From: Alphaproteobacteria bacterium
GTDB taxonomy: Bacteria > Pseudomonadota > Alphaproteobacteria > Thalassobaculales > Thalassobaculaceae
Length of the DNA: 64,000 bases
Assembly (NCBI GenBank): GCA_024742275.1
Contig: JANSYS010000003.1
Span: 248,001-312,000 of the forward strand
Reading direction: 5' to 3'
Shown: positions 38,554 through 47,473 of the stretch, one piece after another
Numbering within the stretch: position 1 is the first letter of the stretch
How the letters are laid out: every line of letters begins with the position of its first letter
Notes under the pieces: generated by a model
What the model was told of the DNA's origin: nothing
What the model saw: the letters and a program-made list of their open reading frames with translations, nothing else
The model's database searches: none
Made by a program: the position numbers and the translations under genes

Positions 38554-39405
38554 TCAGCGCTCCTCTTTGGGCCCGACGGCCTTGGGGTCGCCTATCGCCG
38601 GCGTGTCGGTCATCCCGGCCAGCACCTCGGCCACGTGGCGCACTTTCGTTTCGGCTCCCAGCCGCTTCAGCTTGCCGGCCATGTTCAGCAGGCAGCCGAG
38701 ATCGCCGGCGAGCAGGGTATCGGCCCCGGTGGCGACGATCTCCTCGGCCTTGTTGGTGACCATCTTGTCGGAGATTTCCGGATACTTGACGCAGAACGTG
38801 CCGCCGAAGCCGCAGCACACCTCCGCCCCGGGCAGTTCGGTCAGGGTCAGCTCCTTGACCCCCGCCAGCAGCCGCCGCGGCTGGGTTTTCACCTCGAGCT
38901 CGCGCAGGCCGGAACAACTGTCGTGGTAGGTGATCGTCCCGCTCATCGCCGCGTCGACCGAGGTGACGCCGAGCACGTCGACCAGGAACGAGGTGAGTTC
39001 GTAGGTCCGCTTCGCGACGTGCTGCGCCCGCTGCGCCATGGCCGGATCGTCGGCGAACAGCTCGGGATAGTGCTCGCGGATCATCCCGGCGCAGGACCCG
39101 GACGGGGCGACCACGTAGTCGAGTCCCTCGAACGCCTCGATGACCTGGGCGGCGACGGCGCGTGCGTCCTTGTTGTCGCCGGAATTGAACGCCGGCTGGC
39201 CGCAGCAGGTCTGCTCGGCCGGTACGACGACGGTACAGCCCGCGTCCTCCAGCAGCTTCAGCGCGGCGAACCCGACCGAGGGACGGAACATGTCGACCAG
39301 GCAGGTCACGAACAGACCGACCCGCGGGGCCTTGGTGGCGCGAGCGTCCGAGGAGGAAGTCGGGTTCGCGGAGGTGGGCAGGTTCGCGGATGAAGACTGG
39401 GCCAT
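38554..39405 (-). CDS. lutA: LutA, CCG-domain lactate oxidation subunit
   Basis: A 283-residue protein with two cysteine-rich CCG repeats: EQTCCGQPAFNSG and AEVCCGFGGTFCVKYPEIS, as in LutA/GlcF-type heterodisulfide-reductase-like subunits. The N-terminal 25 residues are a low-complexity Ser/Ala lead. It is first in the lutABC order on the minus strand, so the promoter should lie in 39406-39500. No lactate permease or LutR/LldR regulator is adjacent. Confidence 0.95.
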   Translation of the reverse strand: MAQSSSANLPTSANPTSSSDARATKAPRVGLFVTCLVDMFRPSVGFAALKLLEDAGCTVVVPAEQTCCGQPAFNSGDNKDARAVAAQVIEAFEGLDYVVAPSGSCAGMIREHYPELFADDPAMAQRAQHVAKRTYELTSFLVDVLGVTSVDAAMSGTITYHDSCSGLRELEVKTQPRRLLAGVKELTLTELPGAEVCCGFGGTFCVKYPEISDKMVTNKAEEIVATGADTLLAGDLGCLLNMAGKLKRLGAETKVRHVAEVLAGMTDTPAIGDPKAVGPKEER

Positions 39406-39504
39406 CGACGCCCCTTCGCAGGCGGTGAACGGTCAAGCCTTTGAGCTATCACGGGGGCGGGGGGTCGACAAGGTGGTGCGGCGGCGTGGCAGGCCCCTTC
39501 CGTC

Positions 39505-39578
39505 GTCCTGACGTAAGTCAGGACCAAGCTGCTTGCGATCGGACATGCAGGCGCGTTTATCCTGATTGGCATCAGGAT
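39505..39578. repeat. Paired-hairpin repeat, copy A
   Basis: Two perfect 8-bp hairpins: GTCCTGAC-GTAA-GTCAGGAC (39505-39524) and ATCCTGAT-TGGC-ATCAGGAT (39559-39578), 34 bases apart. A second copy with the same two hairpins stands at 41137-41224, on the other side of the pentapeptide gene. It resembles a REP-type element; nothing else is known. Confidence 0.85.
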
Positions 39579-39621
39579 GACGGGAAGGGGTGATGTGATC
39601 CAGCGCGCTATTGTTCTCACC

Positions 39622-39734
39622 CACTCCCCGGCCTTGTGCCGGGGCCCACCGATCCCAACGGTCCGAACGACGAACGCTCGCTTCCATCTTTCGTCGAGTA
39701 TCAGACGTAGGCCCTGGCACAAGGCCGGGGAGTG
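39622..39734. repeat. Long inverted repeat with GC-rich arms
   Basis: Arm 39622-39646 (CACTCCCCGGCCTTGTGCCG and on) is matched in inverted form by 39710-39734 with one mismatch over 25 bp, around a 63-base spacer. Each arm is itself a hairpin (CCCCGGC-CTTGT-GCCGGGG in the left arm). This layout fits a BIME-like pair of REP units. It ends 55 bases before the pentapeptide gene. Confidence 0.85.
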
Positions 39735-39788
39735 TGCGTTGGGAGGGCCCGCTTGCCCGCCGACCCGGCTTTCCCATAGATTGTGGGC

Positions 39789-41096
39789 ATGAACGACACT
39801 GCACCCCCCGATGGCGAGACCGACCCCTTCACGTTAGCGGCGCAGGAACGCTGGCTCGATCTTGCTAGATTAGGCCGTAAAGCTTGGAATGAGTGGGCAA
39901 ATCTTGAACTCAAGAAACCTAGAAACCAAAGAAAGGCTGTTTCTCTCACAAATCAACCCATTTCTTTGAAAAATTTTGGTGGTTTTCTATTTCCAGGCGT
40001 GGTCATATTCGAAGGGTGTTTATTTGAATCTGAAGCAGATTTTAGAAGATCGGTGTTCTATGGAGATGCAAATTTTCAAGGGGCTGAATTTTCCCACAGA
40101 GCTTTATTTTTTAGATCTATATTTATGAAAGAAGCAAATTTCTTTGGAGCCAAATTTAGAAAAGATAGCGTATTTATAGAGTCATTTTTTCATTTTAATG
40201 CTGATTTTTCTAACTGTAAATTCGGTGAGGATATTGACTTTTCAGATGCTATATTTCGATCTGTAGCAATATTTTTTGAATCTGAATTTATGAATCAAGG
40301 TATATTCATGGGGGCGTTGTTTAACTCTATTTCGGAATTCGATCATGTTCGCATGGCGTCTGATTGGCAGCTTGATGGTGTGCAAGCCGTTGGATCATTG
40401 TCTGCTAAGAGCGCGAGCATTCAAGGTCATGCATATTTAACGAACATCTCGTTCCATGTCCCTCCTGATCTTATTTCGACGGCGTTCTCGCAACCGCCGT
40501 CCTTTCGTGGGTCGAACTTTTGGTATCCTCGTAGCAAACCTTTCCTTGGCAAATGCAGCTTGCCCGATGGAAAGGATAGGTTCCAACGGCTGAAACAGCT
40601 TGCCGCCGATACCCACGACCACGAGCTGGAACTCCGGCTCTTCGCCCATGAGACCAAGGCGAAGCGGTTCCACAGCCTCAAGCCCACGAACCCGCTACAC
40701 TGGCCGGGTCTCGTGCTCAATTTCGCCTACGAGTGGGCCTCGGATTTCGGGCAGAGCGTGCTCCGGCCCCTGGGCTGGCTGCTGATGACGGTGGTCTGCG
40801 CCCTCTTCGCCTATGAGACGATGACGGGGCGCCCGGACATGCTCGGCCGCGGCCTGATCGAGTTCAGCGATGCCGCCAAGGTAGCCGCCGTCGCGAACGT
40901 CTTCCCCTTCGCCGGACAGGCGGAGATCGGGCGGGAGATCATGACGACCGGGCTCTGTCCGATGCCGGAGGACAGTGCCGAGCGTCTCGACTGTCTCACC
41001 GCGCTATACACGATAAGCGCGGTGGAAGGGGTTTTCGGGCTGATCTTCCTGTTCCTGATCGGCCTCGGGCTGCGCAACCGGTTCCGGATCAAGTGA
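39789..41096 (+). CDS. Membrane-anchored pentapeptide-repeat protein, mosaic composition
   Basis: A 435-residue protein. After about 65 polar residues, a Phe-centred pentapeptide-repeat domain runs from about 70 to 210 (EADFRRSVFYGDANFQGAEF and similar). The C-terminal half has two membrane segments, about 320-340 (PLGWLLMTVVCALFAYETM) and 410-428 (VFGLIFLFLIGLGL). The repeat-coding part is very AT-rich (16 G/C of 60 in 40141-40200), whereas the ends have the GC-rich habit of the genome, as if two sources were joined. No function is known. A GTG at 39783 is also in frame. Confidence 0.82.
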   Translation: MNDTAPPDGETDPFTLAAQERWLDLARLGRKAWNEWANLELKKPRNQRKAVSLTNQPISLKNFGGFLFPGVVIFEGCLFESEADFRRSVFYGDANFQGAEFSHRALFFRSIFMKEANFFGAKFRKDSVFIESFFHFNADFSNCKFGEDIDFSDAIFRSVAIFFESEFMNQGIFMGALFNSISEFDHVRMASDWQLDGVQAVGSLSAKSASIQGHAYLTNISFHVPPDLISTAFSQPPSFRGSNFWYPRSKPFLGKCSLPDGKDRFQRLKQLAADTHDHELELRLFAHETKAKRFHSLKPTNPLHWPGLVLNFAYEWASDFGQSVLRPLGWLLMTVVCALFAYETMTGRPDMLGRGLIEFSDAAKVAAVANVFPFAGQAEIGREIMTTGLCPMPEDSAERLDCLTALYTISAVEGVFGLIFLFLIGLGLRNRFRIK

Positions 41097-41136
41097 GTTG
41101 ATCTGACCTCTGGAAGACGCGCCATCGCATGCCGTC

Positions 41137-41224
41137 ATCCTGACGACAGTCAGGATCATGCCGCTGAGTTCCGATGCGACGACTTGGGATGCGGCGACGC
41201 GTTGGTCCTGATTTGCATCAGGAC
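41137..41224. repeat. Paired-hairpin repeat, copy B
   Basis: ATCCTGAC-GACA-GTCAGGAT (41137-41156) and GTCCTGAT-TTGC-ATCAGGAC (41205-41224), 48 bases apart. This is the same pair of hairpins as copy A, with compensated end bases (G-C in place of A-T and the reverse). It lies in the 206-base gap between the pentapeptide gene and rho. Confidence 0.85.
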
Positions 41225-41240
41225 GACGGGGTAAGCGCTC

Positions 41241-41270
41241 AAAAGAAAAGGTCGGCCCGAAGGCCGGCCC
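41241..41270 (-). terminator. Intrinsic terminator of rho
   Basis: On the minus strand GGGCCGGCC-TTCG-GGCCGACC forms a stable tetraloop hairpin followed by TTTTCTTTT. It starts 33 bases after the rho stop. The UUCG-type loop and T-run make this a convincing factor-independent terminator. Confidence 0.88.
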
Positions 41271-41302
41271 GTTCCGGTATCCGATCCGGCGTTCCGTCGC
41301 CG

Positions 41303-42562
<1,260 letters not shown>

Positions 42563-42762
42563 CTGCTGAGGATTGCCTTCGGGGAAGGGACCGGAACATG
42601 CCCGATGCAAAGGGTTTTCGTTTTACCCATGAGCCCGACCGTGACGGGGGCCGTCTGCAACACACGCAATGTCCCGGAGAAAAGCGGTCGCGCCCGGCGA
42701 CCGGAAACAGGCCATACCCGACCGGTTGGACCCTGTCAACGGCATTAGCCGGTAGAAAGGGA

Positions 42763-43194
42763 CTAAAACGGTTTCGTGATCACCAGAAACACCACCACCA
42801 CCATGATCAGGGTGGGGATCTCGTTCACGATTCGGTAGTAACGGGCCGACTTTTCGTTTTCGTCGGTCGCGAAGCCTTTCCGCCACCGTCCCATGAGATG
42901 GTGGGTCGCCGTCATGACCAGAACCAGGAAGAGCTTGGCGTGCATCCAGCCATCCTCGAACCAGTCCGGCACCATGTAGAGCATCAGCAACCCGAAGATC
43001 CAGGTTGCGATCATCGCCGGGTTCATGATCGCCCGGTAGAGCCGCCGCTCCATCACCTTGAAGGTCTCTGACGTCTCGGAGCCGGGCACGGCGGCGGCGT
43101 GATAGACGAACAGCCGCGGCAGGTAGAGCAGTCCCGCCATCCAGGCGATGACGCTCACGACGTGCAACGCCTTGACGATCGGGTACCAATCCAT
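42763..43194 (-). CDS. hemJ: HemJ protoporphyrinogen oxidase
   Basis: A 143-residue UPF0093/HemJ membrane protein with four hydrophobic segments. The conserved first-helix His is in VKALHVVSVIAWMAGLLYLP, LYRAIMNPAMIATWIFG follows, and HAKLFLVLVMTATHH carries the other conserved His. HemJ makes protoporphyrin IX in bacteria without HemG or HemY. It is 7 bases after hemE on the same strand, so two haem enzymes are expressed together. Confidence 0.94.
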   Translation of the reverse strand: MDWYPIVKALHVVSVIAWMAGLLYLPRLFVYHAAAVPGSETSETFKVMERRLYRAIMNPAMIATWIFGLLMLYMVPDWFEDGWMHAKLFLVLVMTATHHLMGRWRKGFATDENEKSARYYRIVNEIPTLIMVVVVFLVITKPF

Positions 43195-43201
43195 AGGCCG
43201 G

Positions 43202-44224
43202 TCAGCCCCGGATATGTTTCAGCAGCGCGGAGACGTTCTCCGGCGGGGTCTGCGGAACGATGCCGTGACCGAGATTGAAGATGAAGGGTCCGCCCGAGAG
43301 CGCCTCCAGGATCCGGTCGGTCTCGGCCTTGAGCGCATCTCCCCCAGTGACAAGCGCGATCGGATCGAGATTGCCCTGCACCGGAAGCTCGGCCTGAAGC
43401 GCGCAGGCCATCGCCAACGGTATAGTGCTGTCCAACGCCAGCGCGTCAATCCCGGTCGCCGTCGCGTAGTCTCGAGTCATGGCCCCGGCGCCACGGGCGA
43501 AACCGATCACCTTGACCTCCGGATGGCGCTCCTTGAGCCGACGGACGATCTCGGCGGTCGGTTCGACCACCGCGTGGCCGAAGACGCTCTCCGGCGCTGC
43601 GCCCGCCCAGCTGTCGAACAACTTCACCACCTGGGCGCCGGCCGCGACCTGACGGTCGAGATACTCGACGGTGGCATCGACCAGCAACCCGATCAAAGCG
43701 GCGAAGTCTTTCGGCCTGCCATAGGCCCAGCCCTTCAGCTTGGCGTAGTCCCGACTACTGCCACCCTCGACCATGTAGGAGGCGACGGTCCAGGGACTCC
43801 CGGCAAAACCGATCAGAGCGACCTCGGTCGGCAACGCTGCTCGCAACCGGGCGACCGTCTCGTAGACATTGCCGATCCGGGCGTTGAACGCATCCGCGTC
43901 GAAGACCGGGATATCGGCCGCGCTTTCCATCGGATCGAGCACGGGCCCGCGCCCCTCCTGGAACTCCAAACGCCGACCGACGCCGTAGGGCACCATCAGG
44001 ATGTCGGAGAACAGGATTGCCGCGTCGAAACCGTATCGTCGGATCGGTTGGAGGGTTACCTCGCAAGCAAGCTCGGGATTGAGGCAGAGATCGACGAAGC
44101 CGCCTGCCTGCTTCCGGGTTTCCTTGTACTCGGGCAGATACCGCCCAGCCTGACGCATTAGCCAAACGGGCGGTGGTGATCCGGTTCGCCCATTCAGCGT
44201 ATCCAACAAGGGGACGCCTGACAT
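43202..44224 (-). CDS. hemE: Uroporphyrinogen decarboxylase
   Basis: HemE, 340 residues, decarboxylates uroporphyrinogen III to coproporphyrinogen III in haem synthesis. PPVWLMRQAGRYLPEYKETR with the catalytic Arg near 24-28, FSDILMVPYGVGRRLEF with the key Asp, GFAGSPWTVASYMVEGG and the terminal FNLGHGIVPQTPPENV are diagnostic. Its 5' end borders the putative origin gap, as hemE does at the Caulobacter and Rickettsia origins. Confidence 0.98.
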   Translation of the reverse strand: MSGVPLLDTLNGRTGSPPPVWLMRQAGRYLPEYKETRKQAGGFVDLCLNPELACEVTLQPIRRYGFDAAILFSDILMVPYGVGRRLEFQEGRGPVLDPMESAADIPVFDADAFNARIGNVYETVARLRAALPTEVALIGFAGSPWTVASYMVEGGSSRDYAKLKGWAYGRPKDFAALIGLLVDATVEYLDRQVAAGAQVVKLFDSWAGAAPESVFGHAVVEPTAEIVRRLKERHPEVKVIGFARGAGAMTRDYATATGIDALALDSTIPLAMACALQAELPVQGNLDPIALVTGGDALKAETDRILEALSGGPFIFNLGHGIVPQTPPENVSALLKHIRG

Positions 44225-44666
44225 GCCTTGCTCCGTCCGGTTCGGGATAACCTCTCTACTCTAATAACCTATTTAAAAGATAGAGAGGGAGCAGTAGTTG
44301 GGGGGTGGAAAGCTGGGGATCAAAAACGGTCCACCGTTGATCCACAGAACCGTCCGCCTCGCGGATACGAACCGCGCGTTGGGGAGCGAATCCCTAACCA
44401 TTGCCTTTTGTCTGGCAGGCAGGTTCAGTTTGTCGGCGGGCTTGAAACCCGGGGATAAGGTGGACAGTCTCGTCAAGTGAGCTGGCGCCCAGGTTATACC
44501 GGGACGCCGACGGACCTGTCCGCCATCGCATAGGTGTACGCAGTGAATCGAGGTGAGCGTTGAGCAATTCCGGCGACGCGGCAGTCCGGCCGTCTTATCC
44601 AGAAGCAGCGGTCACTTTTCCACAAGTCGTCGGTGGACGATCTTGGATGTGAAGGGAGGTTCTGAG
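44225..44666. other. Putative chromosomal replication origin (oriC)
   Basis: A 442-base gap without a gene between divergent hemE and the PPDK-regulator gene. It contains an AT-rich core (44258-44281, with TAATAACCTATTTAAAAGAT) framed by an inverted repeat CCTCTCT (44251-44257) / AGAGAGG (44282-44288). DnaA-box-like 9-mers are TGATCCACA (44338-44346), TTATCCAGA (44595-44603) and TTTTCCACA (44616-44624), each 8/9 to TTATCCACA, plus weaker 7/9 ones on the minus strand at 44242-44250, 44314-44322 and 44450-44458. The hemE/PPDK-regulator pair flanks the origin in Caulobacter crescentus and Rickettsia prowazekii (known). Origin function here is inferred. Confidence 0.72.
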
Positions 44667-45494
44667 ATGAGCGCAACGGACCTGCTGCACCTCCATCTGG
44701 TCTCGGATGCGACCGGCGAGACGAACCATCAGATCGCCAGGGCGTGCCTGGTGCAGTTCGAAGACGTGCGGGCGAAAGAGCATGTCTGGTCGCTCGTGCG
44801 CACCGGCAGCTATCTCGACAAGGTGATCGCCGGTATCGAGGCCAATCCCGGCCCGGTTCTGTTCACTCTGGTCGATCCCGATCTCAGGCGGCGCCTGGAG
44901 GAGGCATGCCGACGCCTGGAGGTTCCGTATCTGCCGGTGCTGGATCCGATCGTCATGGCGTTGGCGTCGTATATGGGTCGGGAGTCCCATCCGCGACCCG
45001 GCCGTCAGCACGAGATGGACGCCGCCTATTTCAACCGGATCGAGGCGATGGATTACACCCTGGCCCATGACGACGGCCAGCAGGTTCACGACTTGGAAGA
45101 GGCGGATATCGTGATCGTCGGGGTATCGCGCACGTCGAAGACGCCGACGTCATTGTACCTGGCCAACCGCGGCTACAAGACAGCGAACGTGCCGATTGTG
45201 CCGGACGTGCCTCCGCCGGACGAGATCTTCCATCTGAAGCGGCCGCTGGTGGTTGCGTTCACGACCGACCCCGCCCGGCTGATCCAGATCCGGCGCAACA
45301 GGGTTCTGATGCTCAAGCAGCGCGAGGAGACCGATTACGTGGCAATGGAACAGGTGCGTAAGGAAGTGGCCGAGGCGCGGCGCATGTTCACAAAGAACGG
45401 GTGGCCGATCATCGATGTGACCCGCCGCTCGATCGAGGAAACCTCCGCCGCCGTTCTACAGCATCTTGAAGCGCGCGAGGCGGGCAATGGCTGA
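44667..45494 (+). CDS. PEP synthase/PPDK regulatory protein (kinase-pyrophosphorylase, DUF299)
   Basis: Bifunctional regulator that phosphorylates and dephosphorylates a threonine of pyruvate phosphate dikinase or PEP synthase, 275 residues. It has LHLVSDATGETNHQIARACL at the start and the P-loop IVGVSRTSKTPTSLYLANRG near 150, then PIVPDVPPPDEIF. The ATG at 44667 is preferred because GGGAGG lies 8 bases upstream; an ORF from 44553 would run into the origin gap. It heads a plus-strand operon with maf, coaE and dnaQ. Confidence 0.95.
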   Translation: MSATDLLHLHLVSDATGETNHQIARACLVQFEDVRAKEHVWSLVRTGSYLDKVIAGIEANPGPVLFTLVDPDLRRRLEEACRRLEVPYLPVLDPIVMALASYMGRESHPRPGRQHEMDAAYFNRIEAMDYTLAHDDGQQVHDLEEADIVIVGVSRTSKTPTSLYLANRGYKTANVPIVPDVPPPDEIFHLKRPLVVAFTTDPARLIQIRRNRVLMLKQREETDYVAMEQVRKEVAEARRMFTKNGWPIIDVTRRSIEETSAAVLQHLEAREAGNG

Positions 45495-46146
45495 ATCGGC
45501 CGCGACCGCGCCTTCCGCCGGGCCCACGTTGCTGGGCAACAAGGCGACGGACATGCCGGTCGTTCTGGCATCCGGGAGCCGGTTCAGGGCGACGCTCCTT
45601 CGCAATGCCGGCGTGCCGTTCACCGTCGATGTCCCGGGTGTCGACGAAGCATCGGTGCGCGATTCACTCAAGGCGGAGAACGCTACGACGGAGGACGTCG
45701 CCACCATGCTGGCCGAGTTGAAGGCCGTGGCGATATCGCGCAAGCATCCGGAGGCTCTGGTCATCGGTTCGGACCAGATGCTCGATTGCGGCGGCGTCTG
45801 GTTCGAGAAACCCGTCGATCGGGACCATGCCCACGCCACACTGACCGCGTTGTCCGGCAAGAGCCACCGACTGGTGACGGCGGTCGTGGTGGCCCGCGCC
45901 GGTAGCCGGATCTGGCATGCCATGGACAATGTGACGATGCGCATGCGTCCGCTTTCCAACGATTTCATTGCCCAGTACCTGGATACTGTCGGTGACGATG
46001 TCTTCGCGTCGGTCGGCGCCTATCAGCTCGAGGGACTGGGCGCCCAACTCTTCACTGGTGTCGAGGGCGACTACTTCACCGTGCTGGGCCTGCCGTTGCT
46101 CCCGCTGCTCGATTTTCTGCGGACCCATGGTGTGCTTGCCAGATGA
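45487..46146 (+). CDS. Maf-family nucleotide pyrophosphatase
   Basis: A 219-residue Maf protein. It has the opening PVVLASGSRFRATLLRNAGV, EALVIGSDQMLDCGG with the catalytic Asp, and GAYQLEGLGAQLFTGVEGDY. Maf proteins hydrolyse modified or canonical NTPs and affect division. It starts 8 bases inside the preceding gene and ends with an ATGA overlap into coaE. An N-terminal tail of about 28 residues before the core is non-conserved. Confidence 0.92.
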   Translation: MAESAATAPSAGPTLLGNKATDMPVVLASGSRFRATLLRNAGVPFTVDVPGVDEASVRDSLKAENATTEDVATMLAELKAVAISRKHPEALVIGSDQMLDCGGVWFEKPVDRDHAHATLTALSGKSHRLVTAVVVARAGSRIWHAMDNVTMRMRPLSNDFIAQYLDTVGDDVFASVGAYQLEGLGAQLFTGVEGDYFTVLGLPLLPLLDFLRTHGVLAR

Positions 46147-46841
46147 TCGTGATCGGGCTGACCGGGTCCATCGGTATGGGAAAGAGCACGACGGCGGCGA
46201 TGTTTCGGCGGCTTGGGCTCTCGGTTCATGATTCCGACTCGGCCGTCCACGCGATGATGCAGCCGGGCGGCGAAGCGGTCCCGGCGATCGCCGCCGCCTT
46301 TCCCGGTGTAGTGCGGGACGGGGCGGTCGACCGGGGAGCGCTCGGCGCCACGGTTTTCAGGGATACGCCGGCACTACGGCGTCTGGAAGCCATCGTTCAT
46401 CCGCTTGTGGCCCGGCGGACGCGCGACTTTCTGCGGGCAAGCCGCCGCGCAGGGCGATTGGCCGTCGTTCTGGACGTCCCGTTGCTGCTTGAGGGCCGAG
46501 GCCACCGGCTATGCGATCTGGTGGTGGTCGTCAGCGCACCGTCCTTCATACAGCGCCAGCGCGTGTTGGCTCGGACCGGGATGACGCCGGACCGCTTGGC
46601 CAGTATTCTGGCCAAGCAGATGCCGGATATGGAAAAGCGTCGCCGCGCCGATATCGTGATCCCGACAGGTCTCGGCCGGGCGACCGCCATGCGGGCGGTC
46701 AAACGCCTGGTGGTCGGCATTCGGCGCGACGCCGCGAAGATGAAGAGGACAGCATGCGCGAAATCGTGCTCGATACGGAGACGACGGGCCTGGACCCGGA
46801 GACCGGCGACCGGGTCGTCGAAATCGGCTGCCTGGAACTGA
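46143..46841 (+). CDS. coaE: Dephospho-CoA kinase
   Basis: Last enzyme of CoA synthesis, 232 residues. P-loop IGLTGSIGMGKSTTAAMFRR at 4-23, HDSDSAVHAMM, EAIVHPLVARR and VLDVPLLLEGRGHRLCD are typical. The core is complete by about residue 202. The last ~30 residues (rich in Arg and Ser) lie in an 88-base overlap with dnaQ and look like translated dnaQ sequence in another frame. The usual aroE between maf and coaE in Caulobacter-type clusters is missing here. Confidence 0.95.
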   Translation: MIVIGLTGSIGMGKSTTAAMFRRLGLSVHDSDSAVHAMMQPGGEAVPAIAAAFPGVVRDGAVDRGALGATVFRDTPALRRLEAIVHPLVARRTRDFLRASRRAGRLAVVLDVPLLLEGRGHRLCDLVVVVSAPSFIQRQRVLARTGMTPDRLASILAKQMPDMEKRRRADIVIPTGLGRATAMRAVKRLVVGIRRDAAKMKRTACAKSCSIRRRRAWTRRPATGSSKSAAWN

Positions 46842-47464
46842 TCAACCACGTCCCCACGGGCCGGACGCTGCACCACTACTTCAATCCGGAACGGGACATG
46901 CCCGAAGAGGCATTCCGGGTGCATGGCTTGTCGGCGGAGTTCCTGTCGGCCTATCCCAAGTTCGAGGCTCTGGCGGACGAGATCCTGGAGTTTCTTGGCG
47001 ACGCGACGTTGGTGATCCACAACGCCAGCTTCGACATGAGATTCATCAACAAGGAATTGCAGCTTGTCGGCCGACCACCGATCCCCATGGCAAGGGCACT
47101 GGACACCGTCGCGCTCGCTCGGCGGAAGTATCCAGGTGCCCAGGTCAATCTGGATGCGCTGTGCCGACGGTTCGAGATCGACAATTCCAACCGCGATCTG
47201 CATGGCGCGCTGATCGATGCCGATCTTCTCGCGTCGGTCTATTTGGAACTGATCGGCGGGCGGCAGCCGGATCTCATGGCGCCCCCCGCGGAGGCTTCCA
47301 CCTCCGCCGGCGGGTCGGACACCGGTCCCAGGATGATCGATCGGATCGAGCGCACCTTCCGGCAACCCCGGCCACATGGTCCGTCGGCCGAGGAGGCGGT
47401 TGCCCATGCCGCTTTTCTCGACAAGCTGAAGAACCCGATCTGGACCCGGGACGCCGGAGAATAG
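46754..47464 (+). CDS. dnaQ: DNA polymerase III epsilon subunit (proofreading exonuclease)
   Basis: 3'-5' exonuclease of the replicative polymerase, 236 residues. Exo I IVLDTETTGLDPETGD, Exo II VIHNASFDMRFIN and Exo III HGALIDADLLASVYLEL (H-x4-D) give the DEDDh active site. A Pro/Gly/Ser-rich linker (about 175-195) leads to a C-terminal tail that should bind the alpha subunit. The start is in a GAGGA context 88 bases inside coaE. Confidence 0.97.
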   Translation: MREIVLDTETTGLDPETGDRVVEIGCLELINHVPTGRTLHHYFNPERDMPEEAFRVHGLSAEFLSAYPKFEALADEILEFLGDATLVIHNASFDMRFINKELQLVGRPPIPMARALDTVALARRKYPGAQVNLDALCRRFEIDNSNRDLHGALIDADLLASVYLELIGGRQPDLMAPPAEASTSAGGSDTGPRMIDRIERTFRQPRPHGPSAEEAVAHAAFLDKLKNPIWTRDAGE

Positions 47465-47473
47465 ACGGAAAGG

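Larger units (their letters stand above)
39406..39788. other. Non-coding gap with repeat elements between lutA and a pentapeptide gene
   Basis: A 383-base stretch without a supportable gene. It holds a paired-hairpin repeat (39505-39578) and a longer inverted repeat (39622-39734), both entered separately. The left ~95 bases next to lutA are the likely lut promoter area, but no clear -35/-10 pair was seen. Confidence 0.8.

Noticed and set aside
39406..41302. Insertion sequence around the mosaic pentapeptide gene
   Set aside because: No transposase or target duplication is visible; the flanking hairpin pairs are better described as REP-like repeats.
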